A DNA stretch of 64,000 bases from contig CALGSW010000016.1 in NCBI GenBank assembly GCA_937901965.1, forward strand, positions 1 to 64,000, in the 5' to 3' direction. The notes under the pieces were generated by a model that worked only from the letters and a program-made list of their open reading frames with translations, was not told where the DNA came from and did not search any database. Shown piece after piece: positions 35,138-45,468 of the stretch. Every line of letters begins with the position of its first letter. The stretch's first letter is position 1. Made by a program: the position numbers and the translations under genes. This DNA comes from an uncultured Bacteroidota bacterium. Lineage in GTDB: Bacteria > Bacteroidota > Bacteroidia > Bacteroidales > UBA932.

Positions 35138-36253
35138 CTCTATCCATTCTATAACAACAACTTCTGATTTTGTACCAATTCTGTACTTGGGACCCCATAG
35201 TCCAAGTCCGGAGGAGACTATTATGTCCGTATCTCCTTTTCTTAAATGTCCGTAGCCATTTTCAAACAATAAGGAGACCAGAATGTTTCCAGGCCAAAAC
35301 TGACCATTGTGAGTATGACCAGAGAGCTGTAAATCAACTTTATTATTAACAGCATCTTCCAGCTTTGAAGGCTGATGATCCAACAGGATGACGGGTAAAT
35401 CCATGTTGATTCCCTTCATTAATGATTCCAGAGAATTTCTTTTGTGATTCGTCTTATCATCTCTGCCCACTATAACAAAGCCATTTGGAGAGACGTGTAC
35501 TGAATCAATAAGTAAATGAATCCCTGAAGACCTTATAATATTGTATATATCGTCCCTTTTACCTCCGTAAAATTCATGATTTCCCGTAATTGCATAAACA
35601 CCCAGTTTTGATTCTATCCTTGATAATTCTCTGTCCATTTTGTGCTCAATAAGAGGACGTGCATCTCTGTCTGCTATATCTCCGGCAAGAACTACTAAAT
35701 CACCTTTTTGACTATTTATGAGATTAACATATTTTTTTAGATTTTCTCCATTAATAAAGGAGCTGAGATGTATATCACTGGCCATTACAATCCTCAATCT
35801 ACCACCTGGAAGAGGCTTATCTGTATGAAGTTCGTATTTTGTTACAACTGGATTATTGAAATTTCTACTCCCAATGATCAGAAGAATTACTACAGTTATA
35901 ACAGAAAAACCGAGGGCTGAATATTTAGCAATCTCTCTGTTTTTGATTACAAAATCAGGGAAAATTTGAAAAAAATGGTTGATTACCCTAAGTATATCAA
36001 ATCCGAGTGCAAACAACGCAAAGTAAACAAGTGCAATTATAAATGTAAATCCAATCTCTGACAGTGGTAAAGTATACTTCTCTTCAACTCTGTCTCCAAG
36101 ATACATCCTCAAAAAAAAGGAGAGCATACCACCAATAAAGAGAATTGAATATATAACCTTAATAATAACAGATGGAGGCAGGGCCTGAAAACCTCTCATA
36201 AAAACATACGAAGAGAGGGCAAAAAATGTTGAAAGAACAATAATGAAAAACAT
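34994..36253 (-). CDS. Membrane-anchored metallophosphoesterase
   Basis: About 419 residues from MFFIIVLST; the frame runs to 36298 only with a non-ATG start. Four membrane helices in the first 150 residues, then a calcineurin-like phosphoesterase domain: MASDIHLSSF, VLAGDIADRDARP, TGNHEFYGG and LSGHTHNGQFWPG. YkuE-type enzymes hydrolyse phosphodiesters or lipid phosphates. After the normal family ending (about GTKSEVVVIEWIEL) the frame continues into a roughly 49-residue Ser/Thr-rich tail that is simply the antisense of the glycine-rich repeats of the neighbouring TPM gene. The tail is odd and may be a consequence of a lost stop codon. Confidence 0.87.
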   Translation of the reverse strand: MFFIIVLSTFFALSSYVFMRGFQALPPSVIIKVIYSILFIGGMLSFFLRMYLGDRVEEKYTLPLSEIGFTFIIALVYFALFALGFDILRVINHFFQIFPDFVIKNREIAKYSALGFSVITVVILLIIGSRNFNNPVVTKYELHTDKPLPGGRLRIVMASDIHLSSFINGENLKKYVNLINSQKGDLVVLAGDIADRDARPLIEHKMDRELSRIESKLGVYAITGNHEFYGGKRDDIYNIIRSSGIHLLIDSVHVSPNGFVIVGRDDKTNHKRNSLESLMKGINMDLPVILLDHQPSKLEDAVNNKVDLQLSGHTHNGQFWPGNILVSLLFENGYGHLRKGDTDIIVSSGLGLWGPKYRIGTKSEVVVIEWIELPASSGTATTESSSPKSPKSSATESSSASESSSKTSGSSSASRHQRS

Positions 36254-36273
36254 ATAAGTGAATTGGGTGTTTG

Positions 36274-36281
36274 CAAAAATA
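36274..36281 (-). promoter_or_regulatory. -7 box for the metallophosphoesterase gene
   Basis: TATTTTTG on the minus strand matches TAnnTTTG and lies 20 bp upstream of the ATG at 36253. It lies inside the longer non-ATG frame, which supports the shorter start. Confidence 0.4.
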
Positions 36282-36321
36282 ACATATAACTTTAACAATT
36301 GTTTGACTATTACAACTAAAG

Positions 36322-37206
36322 ATGGAAAACAGGGCTAGTGAGGCAAGAAAAGTAACCATAATTGGTTTCTTTGTGAACTTGGTTTTGACGGCTGCCAAAA
36401 TAACTGCCGGTATTATAGGGAAAAGCTCTGCAATGATTGCAGATGGGGTACACTCACTATCAGATTTTGCTACTGATATTGTTGTTTTAGCATTTGTCAA
36501 AGTATCCGGAAAGGATAGTGACGACAACCATAAATATGGCCATGGAAAATTTGAGACATTTGCAACACTTATAATCTCACTTGCATTGGCAGGTGTGGGT
36601 ATAGGAATTTTTATCAACGGACTGGAAAAAATTATTGAATACCTTAAAGGAGGAGAAATTGAGCAGCCCGGGATGGTAGCCCTATGGGCTGCAATTATCT
36701 CAATCACTTCAAAAGAGATTCTTTTCAGATACACAAATGTTGTTGGAAAAAGAATTAATAGCCCTGCAGTTATAGCTAACGGCTGGCACCACAGATCTGA
36801 TGCATTTTCGTCCATAGGAACAGCTCTGGGTATATCCGGAGCCATTTTCCTGGGGGATTCATGGAGAATACTTGACCCAATTGCCGGTATTGTTGTTAGC
36901 TTCTTTATAATGAAAGTAGCTTACGATCTTGGAATGCCCAGCATTAAAGAACTTCTTGAGGCTTCATTGCCTGACGAAACCATAGCTGAAATTGAAAAAA
37001 TTATTACAGGTCACCCTGAGGTGATAAAATTTCACCACCTCAAGACCAGAAAAGTTGGGACTGTTTATGCAATTGATGTCCACATTAAACTTGACAAACA
37101 GATATCATTTATAAGATCTCACGATATTGCAACTGATATTGAGAATTCTATCAGGGAGAGGTACGGCCGGGGAACTCATATAAATATCCATACAGAACCT
37201 CTATGA
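36322..37206 (+). CDS. Cation diffusion facilitator transporter
   Basis: 294 residues. Exports divalent metals (Zn, Fe, Mn or Co) in exchange for protons. Seen: first helix with VTIIGFFVNLVLTAAKI, metal-site helix 2 ADGVHSLSDFATDIVVL (H/D pair, about 40-56), HKYGHGKFETFATL, helix 5 NGWHHRSDAFSSIGTALG (second H/D pair, about 155), and a cytoplasmic C-terminal domain (about 210-290) with VIKFHHLKTRKVGTVYAIDV. The HD-HD ligand set suggests zinc or iron/manganese. It overlaps the hydrolase gene by 4 nt. Confidence 0.93.
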   Translation: MENRASEARKVTIIGFFVNLVLTAAKITAGIIGKSSAMIADGVHSLSDFATDIVVLAFVKVSGKDSDDNHKYGHGKFETFATLIISLALAGVGIGIFINGLEKIIEYLKGGEIEQPGMVALWAAIISITSKEILFRYTNVVGKRINSPAVIANGWHHRSDAFSSIGTALGISGAIFLGDSWRILDPIAGIVVSFFIMKVAYDLGMPSIKELLEASLPDETIAEIEKIITGHPEVIKFHHLKTRKVGTVYAIDVHIKLDKQISFIRSHDIATDIENSIRERYGRGTHINIHTEPL

Positions 37207-38255
37207 TTTTCAGGAATTTATTGTTCATATCCATAACTCTGCTAATGCTCTCCTCCTGCAATGACAGGGAGAGACTTGAGACTCCTTTGTTTAACTCAGA
37301 TTTATCAATAAACTCTGAGAGTTGGAGTGAAGATTATCTGGGCAGCGAATGGGAGAAGAAGCACCTCATTCTTAAAAAAGACTTTGATGGGACACCTGTT
37401 GCAACATTGATTAGAAAAAGGGTAAGTGAAAACTCAAAAAGGGCCGTATTGTATATTCATGGCTACAGTGACTACTTTTTTCAGACCTCGCTTGCTGATT
37501 CTCTTGAAGAAAAAGGTTTCAGGTTCATAGCACTGGATCTGAGAAGGTATGGCCGCTCAAAACTGCCGGGGCAGGTATGGTATGACTTGAGAGATATATC
37601 GGACTACTTTGAAGAGATTGACCTTGCAATAGGTGATATTAAGAGAGAGTATCCGGAAGCTGAAATTACCCTGATGGCTCACTCTACCGGCGGACTGACA
37701 GCATCCCTTTATGCTGCTGAAAAAGGGGATTCAGTTAAAATATCATCACTGATCCTAAATAGCCCCTTCTTTGACATGAACGTAGGCGGAATAAACGAAA
37801 GAATCGGAATTCCTCTTATATCCCTTATGGGTTCTGTTTTTCCCAGAATGGTTGTTAACAGGAGTGTAAGCCCTGTCAATTGCATGAGCCTGCATCAGGA
37901 TTATTTTGGCGAATGGCAATTTGACACAATTATGAAACCAATTAAGTCACCAATGGTTACAGCAGCCTGGATAAGAGCCGTCTATCTTGCTCAAAAAAGA
38001 CTGCAAAAGGGTATAACAATTAAAGTACCTGTTCTTGTAATGGCCTCTTCCGCGAGTACAAGGGGCCAGATATTTGAGGAGATTCATAAAAAAAGCGACA
38101 CCGTTTTAGATGTCGCTGAAATTGTTGAGTTTTCTTCAAAAATCTCCGGCCCGGTTAAGCTCTCTATTGTTGAAGACGGGCTCCATGACCTTGTTTTATC
38201 CGGAAGTACCTCAAGAGCAAAGGCATACCGGGAAATATTCAGTTTCTTACTTTAA
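37203..38255 (+). CDS. Alpha/beta hydrolase, lipoprotein
   Basis: 350 residues with a lipoprotein-like signal ending LLMLSSC. The fold is a monoacylglycerol-lipase/serine-aminopeptidase-like hydrolase: [12 protein letters not shown] (oxyanion-hole strand, about 80), [13 protein letters not shown], nucleophile elbow [15 protein letters not shown] (Ser at about 160), and the terminal catalytic His in [12 protein letters not shown]. Substrate unknown, probably a lipid ester. Its 3' end overlaps that of the convergent fumarase gene by 9 bp. Confidence 0.87.
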   Translation: MIFRNLLFISITLLMLSSCNDRERLETPLFNSDLSINSESWSEDYLGSEWEKKHLILKKDFDGTPVATLIRKRVSENSKRAVLYIHGYSDYFFQTSLADSLEEKGFRFIALDLRRYGRSKLPGQVWYDLRDISDYFEEIDLAIGDIKREYPEAEITLMAHSTGGLTASLYAAEKGDSVKISSLILNSPFFDMNVGGINERIGIPLISLMGSVFPRMVVNRSVSPVNCMSLHQDYFGEWQFDTIMKPIKSPMVTAAWIRAVYLAQKRLQKGITIKVPVLVMASSASTRGQIFEEIHKKSDTVLDVAEIVEFSSKISGPVKLSIVEDGLHDLVLSGSTSRAKAYREIFSFLL

Positions 38256-39863
38256 CTGTTTGAAGAAGTCGTTCCCTTTGTCATCCACTAATATGAATGC
38301 CGGAAAATCTTCTACCTCTATCTTCCATATTGCCTCCATTCCCAGCTCCGGATATTCCAGCACCTCAACCTTTCTTATACTTTCCTGTGCCAGTATTGCT
38401 GCAGGCCCTCCTATACTTCCAAGGTAGAATCCGCCATGTTTATGGCATGCATCAGTCACCTGCTGGCTCCTGTTACCTTTAGCAATCATTATCATACTCC
38501 CTCCTTTGCTTTGGAAAAGGTCAACATATGAGTCCATACGTCCTGCAGTTGTGGGACCGAACGATCCACTAGGGAGTCCGGCCGGTGTCTTTGCAGGGCC
38601 TGCATAGTAAATAGGATGATCCTTCATATACTGAGGCATTCCCTCTCCACTATCCAGACGCTCTTTTAATTTAGCATGTGCTATATCTCTTCCCACTACA
38701 ATTGTACCTGACAACAAGAGGAATGTAGAAACAGGATATTTTGAAAGATCTGCCAGAACCTCTTTCATAGGTCTGTTGAGATTTATCTTAACGGCTCCCT
38801 CTTGAGTTGCCTTTATATTTCTCAAGTTTTCAGGAACAAGTCTTAACGGATCTGAATCTAATGTCTCAAGCCAAATACCCTCTCTGTTAATTTTTGCTTT
38901 AATATTTCTGTCTGCACTGCATGAGACACCCATTCCCACCGGGCATGATGCTCCATGCCTTGGAAGTCTGATAACTCTTATATCATGAGCATAATATTTC
39001 CCTCCAAACTGAGCACCCATCCCAAATGTTTGTGCTGCCTTGAGAAGTTTAGCCTCCATCTCAAGATCCCTGAAAGCATGCCCCTCCTCTCCTCCGGTCT
39101 TAGGCAGCTCATCCAGATATTTAGCCGATGCAAGTTTGACTGTCTTCATACAAGCCTCTGCCGATGTACCGCCTATTACAAAAGCTATATGGTATGGAGG
39201 ACATGCAGCAGTTCCAAGAGTCTTCATCTTCTCTATCAGGAATTTTTCAAGTGATTCCGGATTCAGTAATGCTTTTGTCTCCTGGAAGAGATAGCTTTTA
39301 TTTGCAGATCCGCCACCCTTTGCAACAAAGAGAAATTTGTACTCACCTCCATCAGTTGCATAAATATCTACCTGAGCAGGAAGGTTATTTCCTGAATTCT
39401 TCTCCTTATACATATCCAGAGCAATAGTCTGTGAATATCTCAGATTATCCTGGGTATATGTGTCAAACACACCGTGTGAAAGTGCCTCTTCATCACCACC
39501 ACCTGTCCATACTCTCTGGCCTTTTTTTGCAACAATTGTAGCTGTTCCTGTATCCTGACAAAATGGGAGAACACCTTTTGAAGATATACCGGCATTTAAA
39601 AGCATTGTAAGGGCTACTGCCCTGTCATTTACGCTAGACTCCGGATCACTGAGGATCTTGGCAACCTGCTCATTGTGCTCAGGTCTAAGCATAAATGCGA
39701 TATCATGCATAGCCTGTTTTGCAAGAAGTCTTAATCCCTCTTTTTCCACTTTAAGAATCTCATTTCCTTCAAACTGTGCTGTTGACACAAACTCCTTTGT
39801 CAGAAGGTGGTACTGTGTCTTGTCCTCTTTCAGAGGAAACATTTCATGAAATTTAAAATCCAT
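38247..39863 (-). CDS. fumB: Class I fumarate hydratase (iron-sulfur)
   Basis: 538 residues. Interconverts fumarate and malate with a [4Fe-4S] cluster. Seen: [13 protein letters not shown] with the first cluster Cys (about 102), [20 protein letters not shown] with further Cys (about 310), the C-terminal beta domain with [40 protein letters not shown] and [20 protein letters not shown]. Both alpha and beta parts are in one chain, as in E. coli FumA/FumB. In fermenting Bacteroidales it serves the reductive branch to succinate. It follows prfB by 20 bp. Confidence 0.95.
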   Translation of the reverse strand: MDFKFHEMFPLKEDKTQYHLLTKEFVSTAQFEGNEILKVEKEGLRLLAKQAMHDIAFMLRPEHNEQVAKILSDPESSVNDRAVALTMLLNAGISSKGVLPFCQDTGTATIVAKKGQRVWTGGGDEEALSHGVFDTYTQDNLRYSQTIALDMYKEKNSGNNLPAQVDIYATDGGEYKFLFVAKGGGSANKSYLFQETKALLNPESLEKFLIEKMKTLGTAACPPYHIAFVIGGTSAEACMKTVKLASAKYLDELPKTGGEEGHAFRDLEMEAKLLKAAQTFGMGAQFGGKYYAHDIRVIRLPRHGASCPVGMGVSCSADRNIKAKINREGIWLETLDSDPLRLVPENLRNIKATQEGAVKINLNRPMKEVLADLSKYPVSTFLLLSGTIVVGRDIAHAKLKERLDSGEGMPQYMKDHPIYYAGPAKTPAGLPSGSFGPTTAGRMDSYVDLFQSKGGSMIMIAKGNRSQQVTDACHKHGGFYLGSIGGPAAILAQESIRKVEVLEYPELGMEAIWKIEVEDFPAFILVDDKGNDFFKQLK

Positions 39864-39883
39864 CTCTTCTCTTTTATATAATA

Positions 39884-40979
39884 CTAACTGTGTTTACCTT
39901 GGCTTCCCATTAAGAAGCTCCTCATGAACTCCATTATGTCACCATCCAGAACAGCCTGTGTATCTGATGTTTCATAACTTGTCCTTAAATCTTTAACCAT
40001 CTTGTAAGGATGAAGTACATAACTTCTAATCTGGGATCCCCACTCAATTTTTAGCTTTTTACCCTCAAGTTCGGCCTCTTTCTCCCTTCTTTTTCTTAGT
40101 TCCATCTCATAAAGGTGAGACTTTAGAATTCTGATTGCATTCTGCCTGTTGTCAAGTTGTGAACGGGTCTCTGTATTTTCAACAGTAATTCCCGTAGGGA
40201 TGTGCCTTACTCTCACCCCTGTTTCTACTTTATTTACATTCTGGCCGCCTGCTCCTCCTGATCTGAATGTATCCCACTCCAGATCGCCGGCATTTATCTC
40301 AATGTTGATTGAGTCGTCAACAGCCGGATATACAAAAACAGAGGAGAACGTTGTCTGTCTTTTCCCTTGTGCATTAAATGGTGATATTCTAACAAGGCGG
40401 TGAACACCACTTTCGGCCTTAAGATAGCCGTACGCAAAATCCCCCTCAAATTCAATGGTTACCGATTTAATTCCAGCCTCTTCACCCTCAATAAGATCAT
40501 AGATATGAACCTTATATCCGTTTCTCTCACCCCACCTCACATACATTCTCATTAGCATTGAAGACCAGTCGTTACTTTCAGTACCACCAGCTCCTGAGTT
40601 TATTTTAAGGATAGCACCAAGGCTGTCTCCCTCGCTGCCGAGCATACTTCTTAACTCAAGTGCCTCAACAAGTTTTTCAAGTTTTTTATACTGCTCCTCA
40701 ACTTCACTCTCTATGGTCTGATCCTCTTTTGAAAACTCAAACAACACAGAAAGGTCCTCAAGAGAGGAGTCAATTTCAGCGAATGATTTTACCCAGTATT
40801 TAAGTGCCGAAACCTTTTTCAGATATGCTTCTGCCTCTGCAGGGTTATTCCAGAAATCAGGAGAGAGTGTCTTCTCCTCCTTTACTTTTAGTTCATCTCG
40901 CTTCTGAGCGATGTCAAAGAGACCTCCCCAGCGACTCAATGCGCTGCTGGATCTCTTTTAAATAATCCAGATTAATCAT
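39884..40979 (-). CDS. prfB: Peptide chain release factor 2, with programmed +1 frameshift
   Basis: Translation starts at ATG 40979, reads 21 codons ([21 protein letters not shown]) and meets an in-frame TGA at 40914-40916. The slippery site CTT TGA C, preceded by the Shine-Dalgarno-like GGGGAGG, lets the ribosome shift +1 and continue as [11 protein letters not shown] to give 364 residues. This is the conserved autoregulation of RF2: low RF2 favours shifting. Seen in the main part: the GGQ motif in [18 protein letters not shown] (about residue 255) and the SPF stop-recognition motif in [16 protein letters not shown]. The 1096-nt span is 365 codons plus one base, as the shift requires. Confidence 0.96.
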
Positions 40980-40998
40980 GTCAATAAATTTTGAAAGG

Positions 40999-41006
40999 CA
41001 AAGTTA
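40999..41006 (-). promoter_or_regulatory. Candidate -7 box for prfB
   Basis: TAACTTTG on the minus strand matches TAnnTTTG, overlaps the recX stop codon and lies 19 bp before the prfB ATG. No good -33 box is seen. Confidence 0.35.
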
Positions 41007-41459
41007 ACCAATTATTTCTTTTGCCACCTTAATGGAGAGTTCATAACTATAGCCTCTGGAAACAGCAAACCTGACAAGTCTGTTCAATCTGTTTTCAAAT
41101 GAGATATCACTTTTGATTGATTTAGCTTTTAAACTCAGTATTTTATTTAATCTCTCGTTCTCAGAATCTGCAGAAATTTCACTAAGCGCATCAGATATAA
41201 TCTCATCCTGAATTTTTTTATTCCTTAGAGCGTATCTTATTTTAAGTGTACCCCACCCTCCAAGTCTGCTCTTATCTCTTACAAAAGCGCCCGCAAATCT
41301 CTCATCATCAAGAAATTTCTCCTCTTTAAGAGTATTTATCACACTCTGTTTTTCACCCTCGTCCAGACCCATCCGTTCCATCTTTTTCAACAAATCAAAG
41401 GTGCAATACTCTCTTAAAGAGCACATTCTTCTGAACACATCAACAACTGAGGATTTCAT
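41004..41459 (-). CDS. recX: RecX-family regulatory protein
   Basis: 151 residues, three-helix tandem repeats: CTFDLLKKMERMGLDEGEKQ, EEKFLDDERFAGAFVRDKSR, LGGWGTLKIRYALRNKKIQD and a C-terminal RLVRFAVSRGYSYELSIKVA. RecX modulates RecA filaments; recA is about 5 kb away in this window on the other strand. The start codon shares one base with the upstream stop (TAATG), so translation is coupled to the TlpA-like gene. Confidence 0.88.
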   Translation of the reverse strand: MKSSVVDVFRRMCSLREYCTFDLLKKMERMGLDEGEKQSVINTLKEEKFLDDERFAGAFVRDKSRLGGWGTLKIRYALRNKKIQDEIISDALSEISADSENERLNKILSLKAKSIKSDISFENRLNRLVRFAVSRGYSYELSIKVAKEIIG

Positions 41460-42658
41460 TACTCTGCAATAAGCCCCTCTACAAATGATTTGAATTCGTT
41501 TACAAACTTAGTGTAGTGGATACCTGTTCCGGGTCCGTTAAATCCTGAATGAATTCTTCTTACTTTTCCTTTTTTATCTATGTAAACAGTTGTTGGAAAT
41601 GCTTTGAAATTCTCCAGTTCTGGAAGTGCCTCCTTAAGCCGTGACGGAGTATGTCCGGTAATAAGAACTTCGTAGTTTATACCTGCAGCATCTACAAGTT
41701 TCATAGCCTCTGCTTTAGCCGCTTCAAACTCCTCTGCTCTTTCAAAAGCCAGAGCAACAATTTCAAGTGAAGGGCTGTACTTCTGTTGCATTTCACTTAA
41801 AAAACGACTCTCATCCAAACAATTAGGGCACCAGGAACCACTTATCTGCAAAATAACCACTTTATTATTAAACCTCTCATCATTAAGGCTTACAGCTGTT
41901 CCGTTTAGATTTGGAAAGCTGAATCCGAATGTTGAATAACCCTTTTTCATTCCTGTAACAGAATATGCATCCGGGAGTTCTGCATCTTCGCGGCGTTGTG
42001 CAAAACCAGTTTCAAGAGTCTTATAACCTGAATAGAGTCTTACATTTGACAATGAATCCTTTCCCTCAATCCTGGCCTTGAATAATCTTATAAAACCACC
42101 ATCAAAGCATGATAGACTAAGTTCGCCTGAAGTATCCAGTACCCCTTCAAAAAACCTGTAATCACCGGAAGGGGTAAGAAAAGATCCTGTTACAACACCA
42201 TTGCTTTCTGAAAACTCTCCAATAATCTCTCTCTCACCCAGATTAACAAGCCACCTGCCGGCTACCTGTGATGAGTTTTCAGCAGGTTCAGACAGGAATC
42301 TTTTCTCTACACCATGCCATGCCTTCACATTCATGTCATAGGTGCTCCTTGAAAATTTTCCTGAAAGCTCATTATCTTTAATCTCCAGAGCAAAACCGGA
42401 ACTAAACAGAGGCATAGTAACAAAGAGTGAGTCCCCTTTTCTGGAAATCTCTTTCACTGTATAAATCTGTTCACCGGTAATAATCTCCATTAATGTATCA
42501 CCTTCACTAATCTTCAGGTTGAAATTGAAAGGTATCTCAGTAGAGTCAGAGGTGAATAATACCGCCCTCCAGGTTCCGGGATTCAGCTCTCTGCTTCCCT
42601 TAGAACAAGACGAAGTGATAACTGCAAATGTCAGTATCAGGAAATAGAATCTTTTCAT
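41459..42658 (-). CDS. TlpA-like thiol-disulfide oxidoreductase lipoprotein
   Basis: 399 residues from MKRFYFLIL, with a lipoprotein signal ending TSSC. The N-terminal 230 residues are beta-rich (DUF4369-like or lipocalin-like, uncertain). The C-terminal part (about 250-395) is a thioredoxin fold: VVILQISGSWCPNCLDESRF with the WCPNC active site, VALAFERAEEFEAAK and FKAFPTTVYIDKKGKVRRIH with the cis-Pro. It likely reduces or isomerises periplasmic disulfides. It lies 15 bp after the Ca ATPase gene and couples to recX. Confidence 0.86.
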   Translation of the reverse strand: MKRFYFLILTFAVITSSCSKGSRELNPGTWRAVLFTSDSTEIPFNFNLKISEGDTLMEIITGEQIYTVKEISRKGDSLFVTMPLFSSGFALEIKDNELSGKFSRSTYDMNVKAWHGVEKRFLSEPAENSSQVAGRWLVNLGEREIIGEFSESNGVVTGSFLTPSGDYRFFEGVLDTSGELSLSCFDGGFIRLFKARIEGKDSLSNVRLYSGYKTLETGFAQRREDAELPDAYSVTGMKKGYSTFGFSFPNLNGTAVSLNDERFNNKVVILQISGSWCPNCLDESRFLSEMQQKYSPSLEIVALAFERAEEFEAAKAEAMKLVDAAGINYEVLITGHTPSRLKEALPELENFKAFPTTVYIDKKGKVRRIHSGFNGPGTGIHYTKFVNEFKSFVEGLIAE

Positions 42659-42673
42659 AATATTAATTATCAA

Positions 42674-45460
42674 TTATTTCTTTTTAAACAATCTTGTAAG
42701 CTCTCCTATCCATAAAACTACTGATGTACCCGCTGTAATGTATATCCAGTCAATAAAACTCAGTGGAACAGTTCTGAACACATCCCCGCCAAACTGAACG
42801 ATAAGAACCTGCCCCAGAACAATTAACAGCGAAACCAAAAGATAACCTGGACTCTTGATAAGCCCCCTGAAAGCAGAACCTCCGGAATTGAAACTTTTTG
42901 CGTTAAACATATTCCAGAACTGAAGCATCACAAATATAGTGAAGAACATTGAAAGTTCATATCTGGACAGTCCCTCTCCTCCTTCATTCATAAAGAGCAT
43001 GAGCCACAACAGAGATATAACAAAGAAGAGGCCCGTCAGTATTATGTTCCATCGCATAAGAGGTGTTATGATAAATGCCGACGAATCCCTTGGTGGAAGT
43101 TTCATTACCCTCTCTTCAGGCGGGAGTGAGGCCAGGGCACCTGCTGCAAACGTATCCATTATGAGATTCACCCAGAGCATCTGGGTTACAGTCAACGGCA
43201 GTTCGTGCCCAAGAAGAGTGCCCAGCAAGACGATAAGCATTGCTGTAAGATTGATTGTGAGCTGAAAAATAATAAATCTCTGAATATTCTGATACAGAGA
43301 GCGACCCCACATTACAGCGGTTGCAATTGAATTGAACGAATCATCAAGAAGTGTTATATCACTCGCCTCCTTTGCAACCGAAGTGCCAGTTCCCATTGAG
43401 AGACCTACGTGCGCATGATTCAATGCCGGGGCATCATTCGTTCCGTCTCCCGTTACGGCCACAACCTCCCCGTGTTTCTGCAGAAGTTCAACGAGCCTCT
43501 GTTTATCACCGGGCCTTGCCCGGCACATAATCCTTAAATCCCTGACTATTTCAAATGCCTCTTTATCAGACATAGCCGCAAAATCACTTCCGGTTACAAC
43601 AAGTCTCCCCGGATCTTTAGTGTCTCTTTCAAGAATTCCTATTTGCCTTCCAATCTCAATTGCAGTGGCAGGTGTATCTCCTGTAACAATCTTTACATCA
43701 ATACCTGCACTTCTGCATCTCATTACAGCAGCGGGAACATCCGGCCTTACAGGATCAGATATTGCTACGGCACCCAGGAAAGTAAGTCCATCTTTTGCCA
43801 TCTCTTCAATTGAGCGAGAGTCATCTGAATTCACAACTTTATAGGCAAACCCGAGAGTTCTCATCGCCCGACTCTGGAACTCAAGGAGTCTTGCGGGAAT
43901 TTCGTCAGGTACAGAGATACATTTCCCGGCTACAATCTCAGGAGCTCCCTTCACATATAGGATTCTCCCACCTGTAACTGGCGACAAAACCAGAGTAGCC
44001 ATAAATTTCCTTTCAGTTGAGAAGGTCAGCTGATTTTCAACGGTTGCAGACTGTCTGATTGCAAGATAATCTTCACCGTTTTCATTTAGCCAAAGTAACA
44101 GCGCAGCTTCAGTAGGGTTACCCAGTGCTTTTGGGGACCCACCTCCCGAGAAATCCAGAAAAGCCGTAGAATTCAGAGCAATACTCTCGTATACAAGACC
44201 CCTCTCTTCAGGAAAAATTGCCTCTGATACCCTCATCTGATTCATTGTTAGTGTACCGGTTTTATCTGTGCATATTACAGTTGCTGCTCCCATTGTTTCA
44301 GTAGCGTGCATTTTTCTCACAAGGTTATTTGTAAGAAGCATCCTTCTCATACTCATAGCAAGAGAGAGAGTTACAGCCATAGGAAGCCCCTCAGGAACGG
44401 CAACTACAATCAGTGTAACCGCAACCATGAAATGTCCCAGAATTCTGCTGGCTACATCAATTGAGACGAGCGCATCCGCAGTAAAGATATCAAACCCCAA
44501 AAGGTGAACAGACACCACAGGTATAATGAAAATTGTCAGCCCGGTAAGAATCCAGAAGAGCCAGCCTCTCTCTCTCCTCTCCTCTTTTTTACTGTAAGAC
44601 AGTATAGGCATCCATATTTTCCCAATTGCTGCAATAAGTCCCGCTATAGCAGATGTGAGGAGTACAGTCTGAGGAATTGTGAATGTAGATTCAGCTGAGA
44701 TTATCTCTTGAATGTAAAGTATAACAAATAGAAGAGTTGCAGTAATAAGACCGGCAAATCCAATAAAGCCGGCAAGTGATTCAAGCTGTTTGTTCAGAGG
44801 AGTCTGTTCGGTACTTCTCTCTGATGATTTTTCAGCTACTTTGCCAAATTCTGTTGCATCTCCCACCTCAGTGACAATAAAACTGCAGTGCCCCTCTACA
44901 ACTGTTGTCCCTCTGTAAATTCTGTTTGAAGGATAGGTGGCTTCATGATCAAAATCAACCGGATCTGTACTCTTTGAAATTACAGGTTCTCCTGTGAGAG
45001 TGGATTCATTAACAGAGAGCGAAATAGCATCAAGAAGTTCTCCATCTGCAGGAATCTCCTCGCCAGTATCAAGCATAACCAAATCACCGCAAACAATCTC
45101 ACTTTTGGGAATTTCTGTAATAGCTCCATCTCTCAGCACTTTAACAGGAGTCTCATCATTAACCTTGTTGAGAATGTCAAATTTTTTGTTTGCATCCATC
45201 TCAAACCAGAAACCCACTCCGGTAGCGAGAAGAATTGCAAAGAATATCCCGATTGTCTCTATAAATTCACCGTGGATAAATGAGATTCCCAGAGATAAAA
45301 ATGCTGCAATAAGAAGAATCCGGATTATGGGATCTTCAAATTTTTGTAAAAAAAGCCTCCAGAGAGGCTCCTTTTTTGGAGGAGTAAGCACATTTCTCCC
45401 TTTCAATCTTCTTGATTCTAGAGCCTGATCAGAAGTAAGACCGTTGTATTTTTTTGTCAT
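42674..45460 (-). CDS. Calcium-translocating P-type ATPase (PMCA/SERCA-like, P2)
   Basis: 928 residues. Seen in order: cation ATPase N-terminal domain (GLTSDQALESRRLKGRNVL), TM1-2, actuator with VNESTLTGEPVISKS (about 155), M4 with VAVPEGLPMAVTLSLAMS (the PEGLP calcium site, about 355), phosphorylation motif CTDKTGTLTMN (Asp at about 397), nucleotide domain with YVKGAPEIV, and TGDGTNDAPALNHAHVGLSM (about 668), then six C-terminal helices. The PEGLP plus VNLIMDTFAA motifs fit Ca2+ export. Lies 8 bp after rlmN. Confidence 0.92.
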   Translation of the reverse strand: MTKKYNGLTSDQALESRRLKGRNVLTPPKKEPLWRLFLQKFEDPIIRILLIAAFLSLGISFIHGEFIETIGIFFAILLATGVGFWFEMDANKKFDILNKVNDETPVKVLRDGAITEIPKSEIVCGDLVMLDTGEEIPADGELLDAISLSVNESTLTGEPVISKSTDPVDFDHEATYPSNRIYRGTTVVEGHCSFIVTEVGDATEFGKVAEKSSERSTEQTPLNKQLESLAGFIGFAGLITATLLFVILYIQEIISAESTFTIPQTVLLTSAIAGLIAAIGKIWMPILSYSKKEERRERGWLFWILTGLTIFIIPVVSVHLLGFDIFTADALVSIDVASRILGHFMVAVTLIVVAVPEGLPMAVTLSLAMSMRRMLLTNNLVRKMHATETMGAATVICTDKTGTLTMNQMRVSEAIFPEERGLVYESIALNSTAFLDFSGGGSPKALGNPTEAALLLWLNENGEDYLAIRQSATVENQLTFSTERKFMATLVLSPVTGGRILYVKGAPEIVAGKCISVPDEIPARLLEFQSRAMRTLGFAYKVVNSDDSRSIEEMAKDGLTFLGAVAISDPVRPDVPAAVMRCRSAGIDVKIVTGDTPATAIEIGRQIGILERDTKDPGRLVVTGSDFAAMSDKEAFEIVRDLRIMCRARPGDKQRLVELLQKHGEVVAVTGDGTNDAPALNHAHVGLSMGTGTSVAKEASDITLLDDSFNSIATAVMWGRSLYQNIQRFIIFQLTINLTAMLIVLLGTLLGHELPLTVTQMLWVNLIMDTFAAGALASLPPEERVMKLPPRDSSAFIITPLMRWNIILTGLFFVISLLWLMLFMNEGGEGLSRYELSMFFTIFVMLQFWNMFNAKSFNSGGSAFRGLIKSPGYLLVSLLIVLGQVLIVQFGGDVFRTVPLSFIDWIYITAGTSVVLWIGELTRLFKKK

Positions 45461-45468
45461 ATCGAGTA

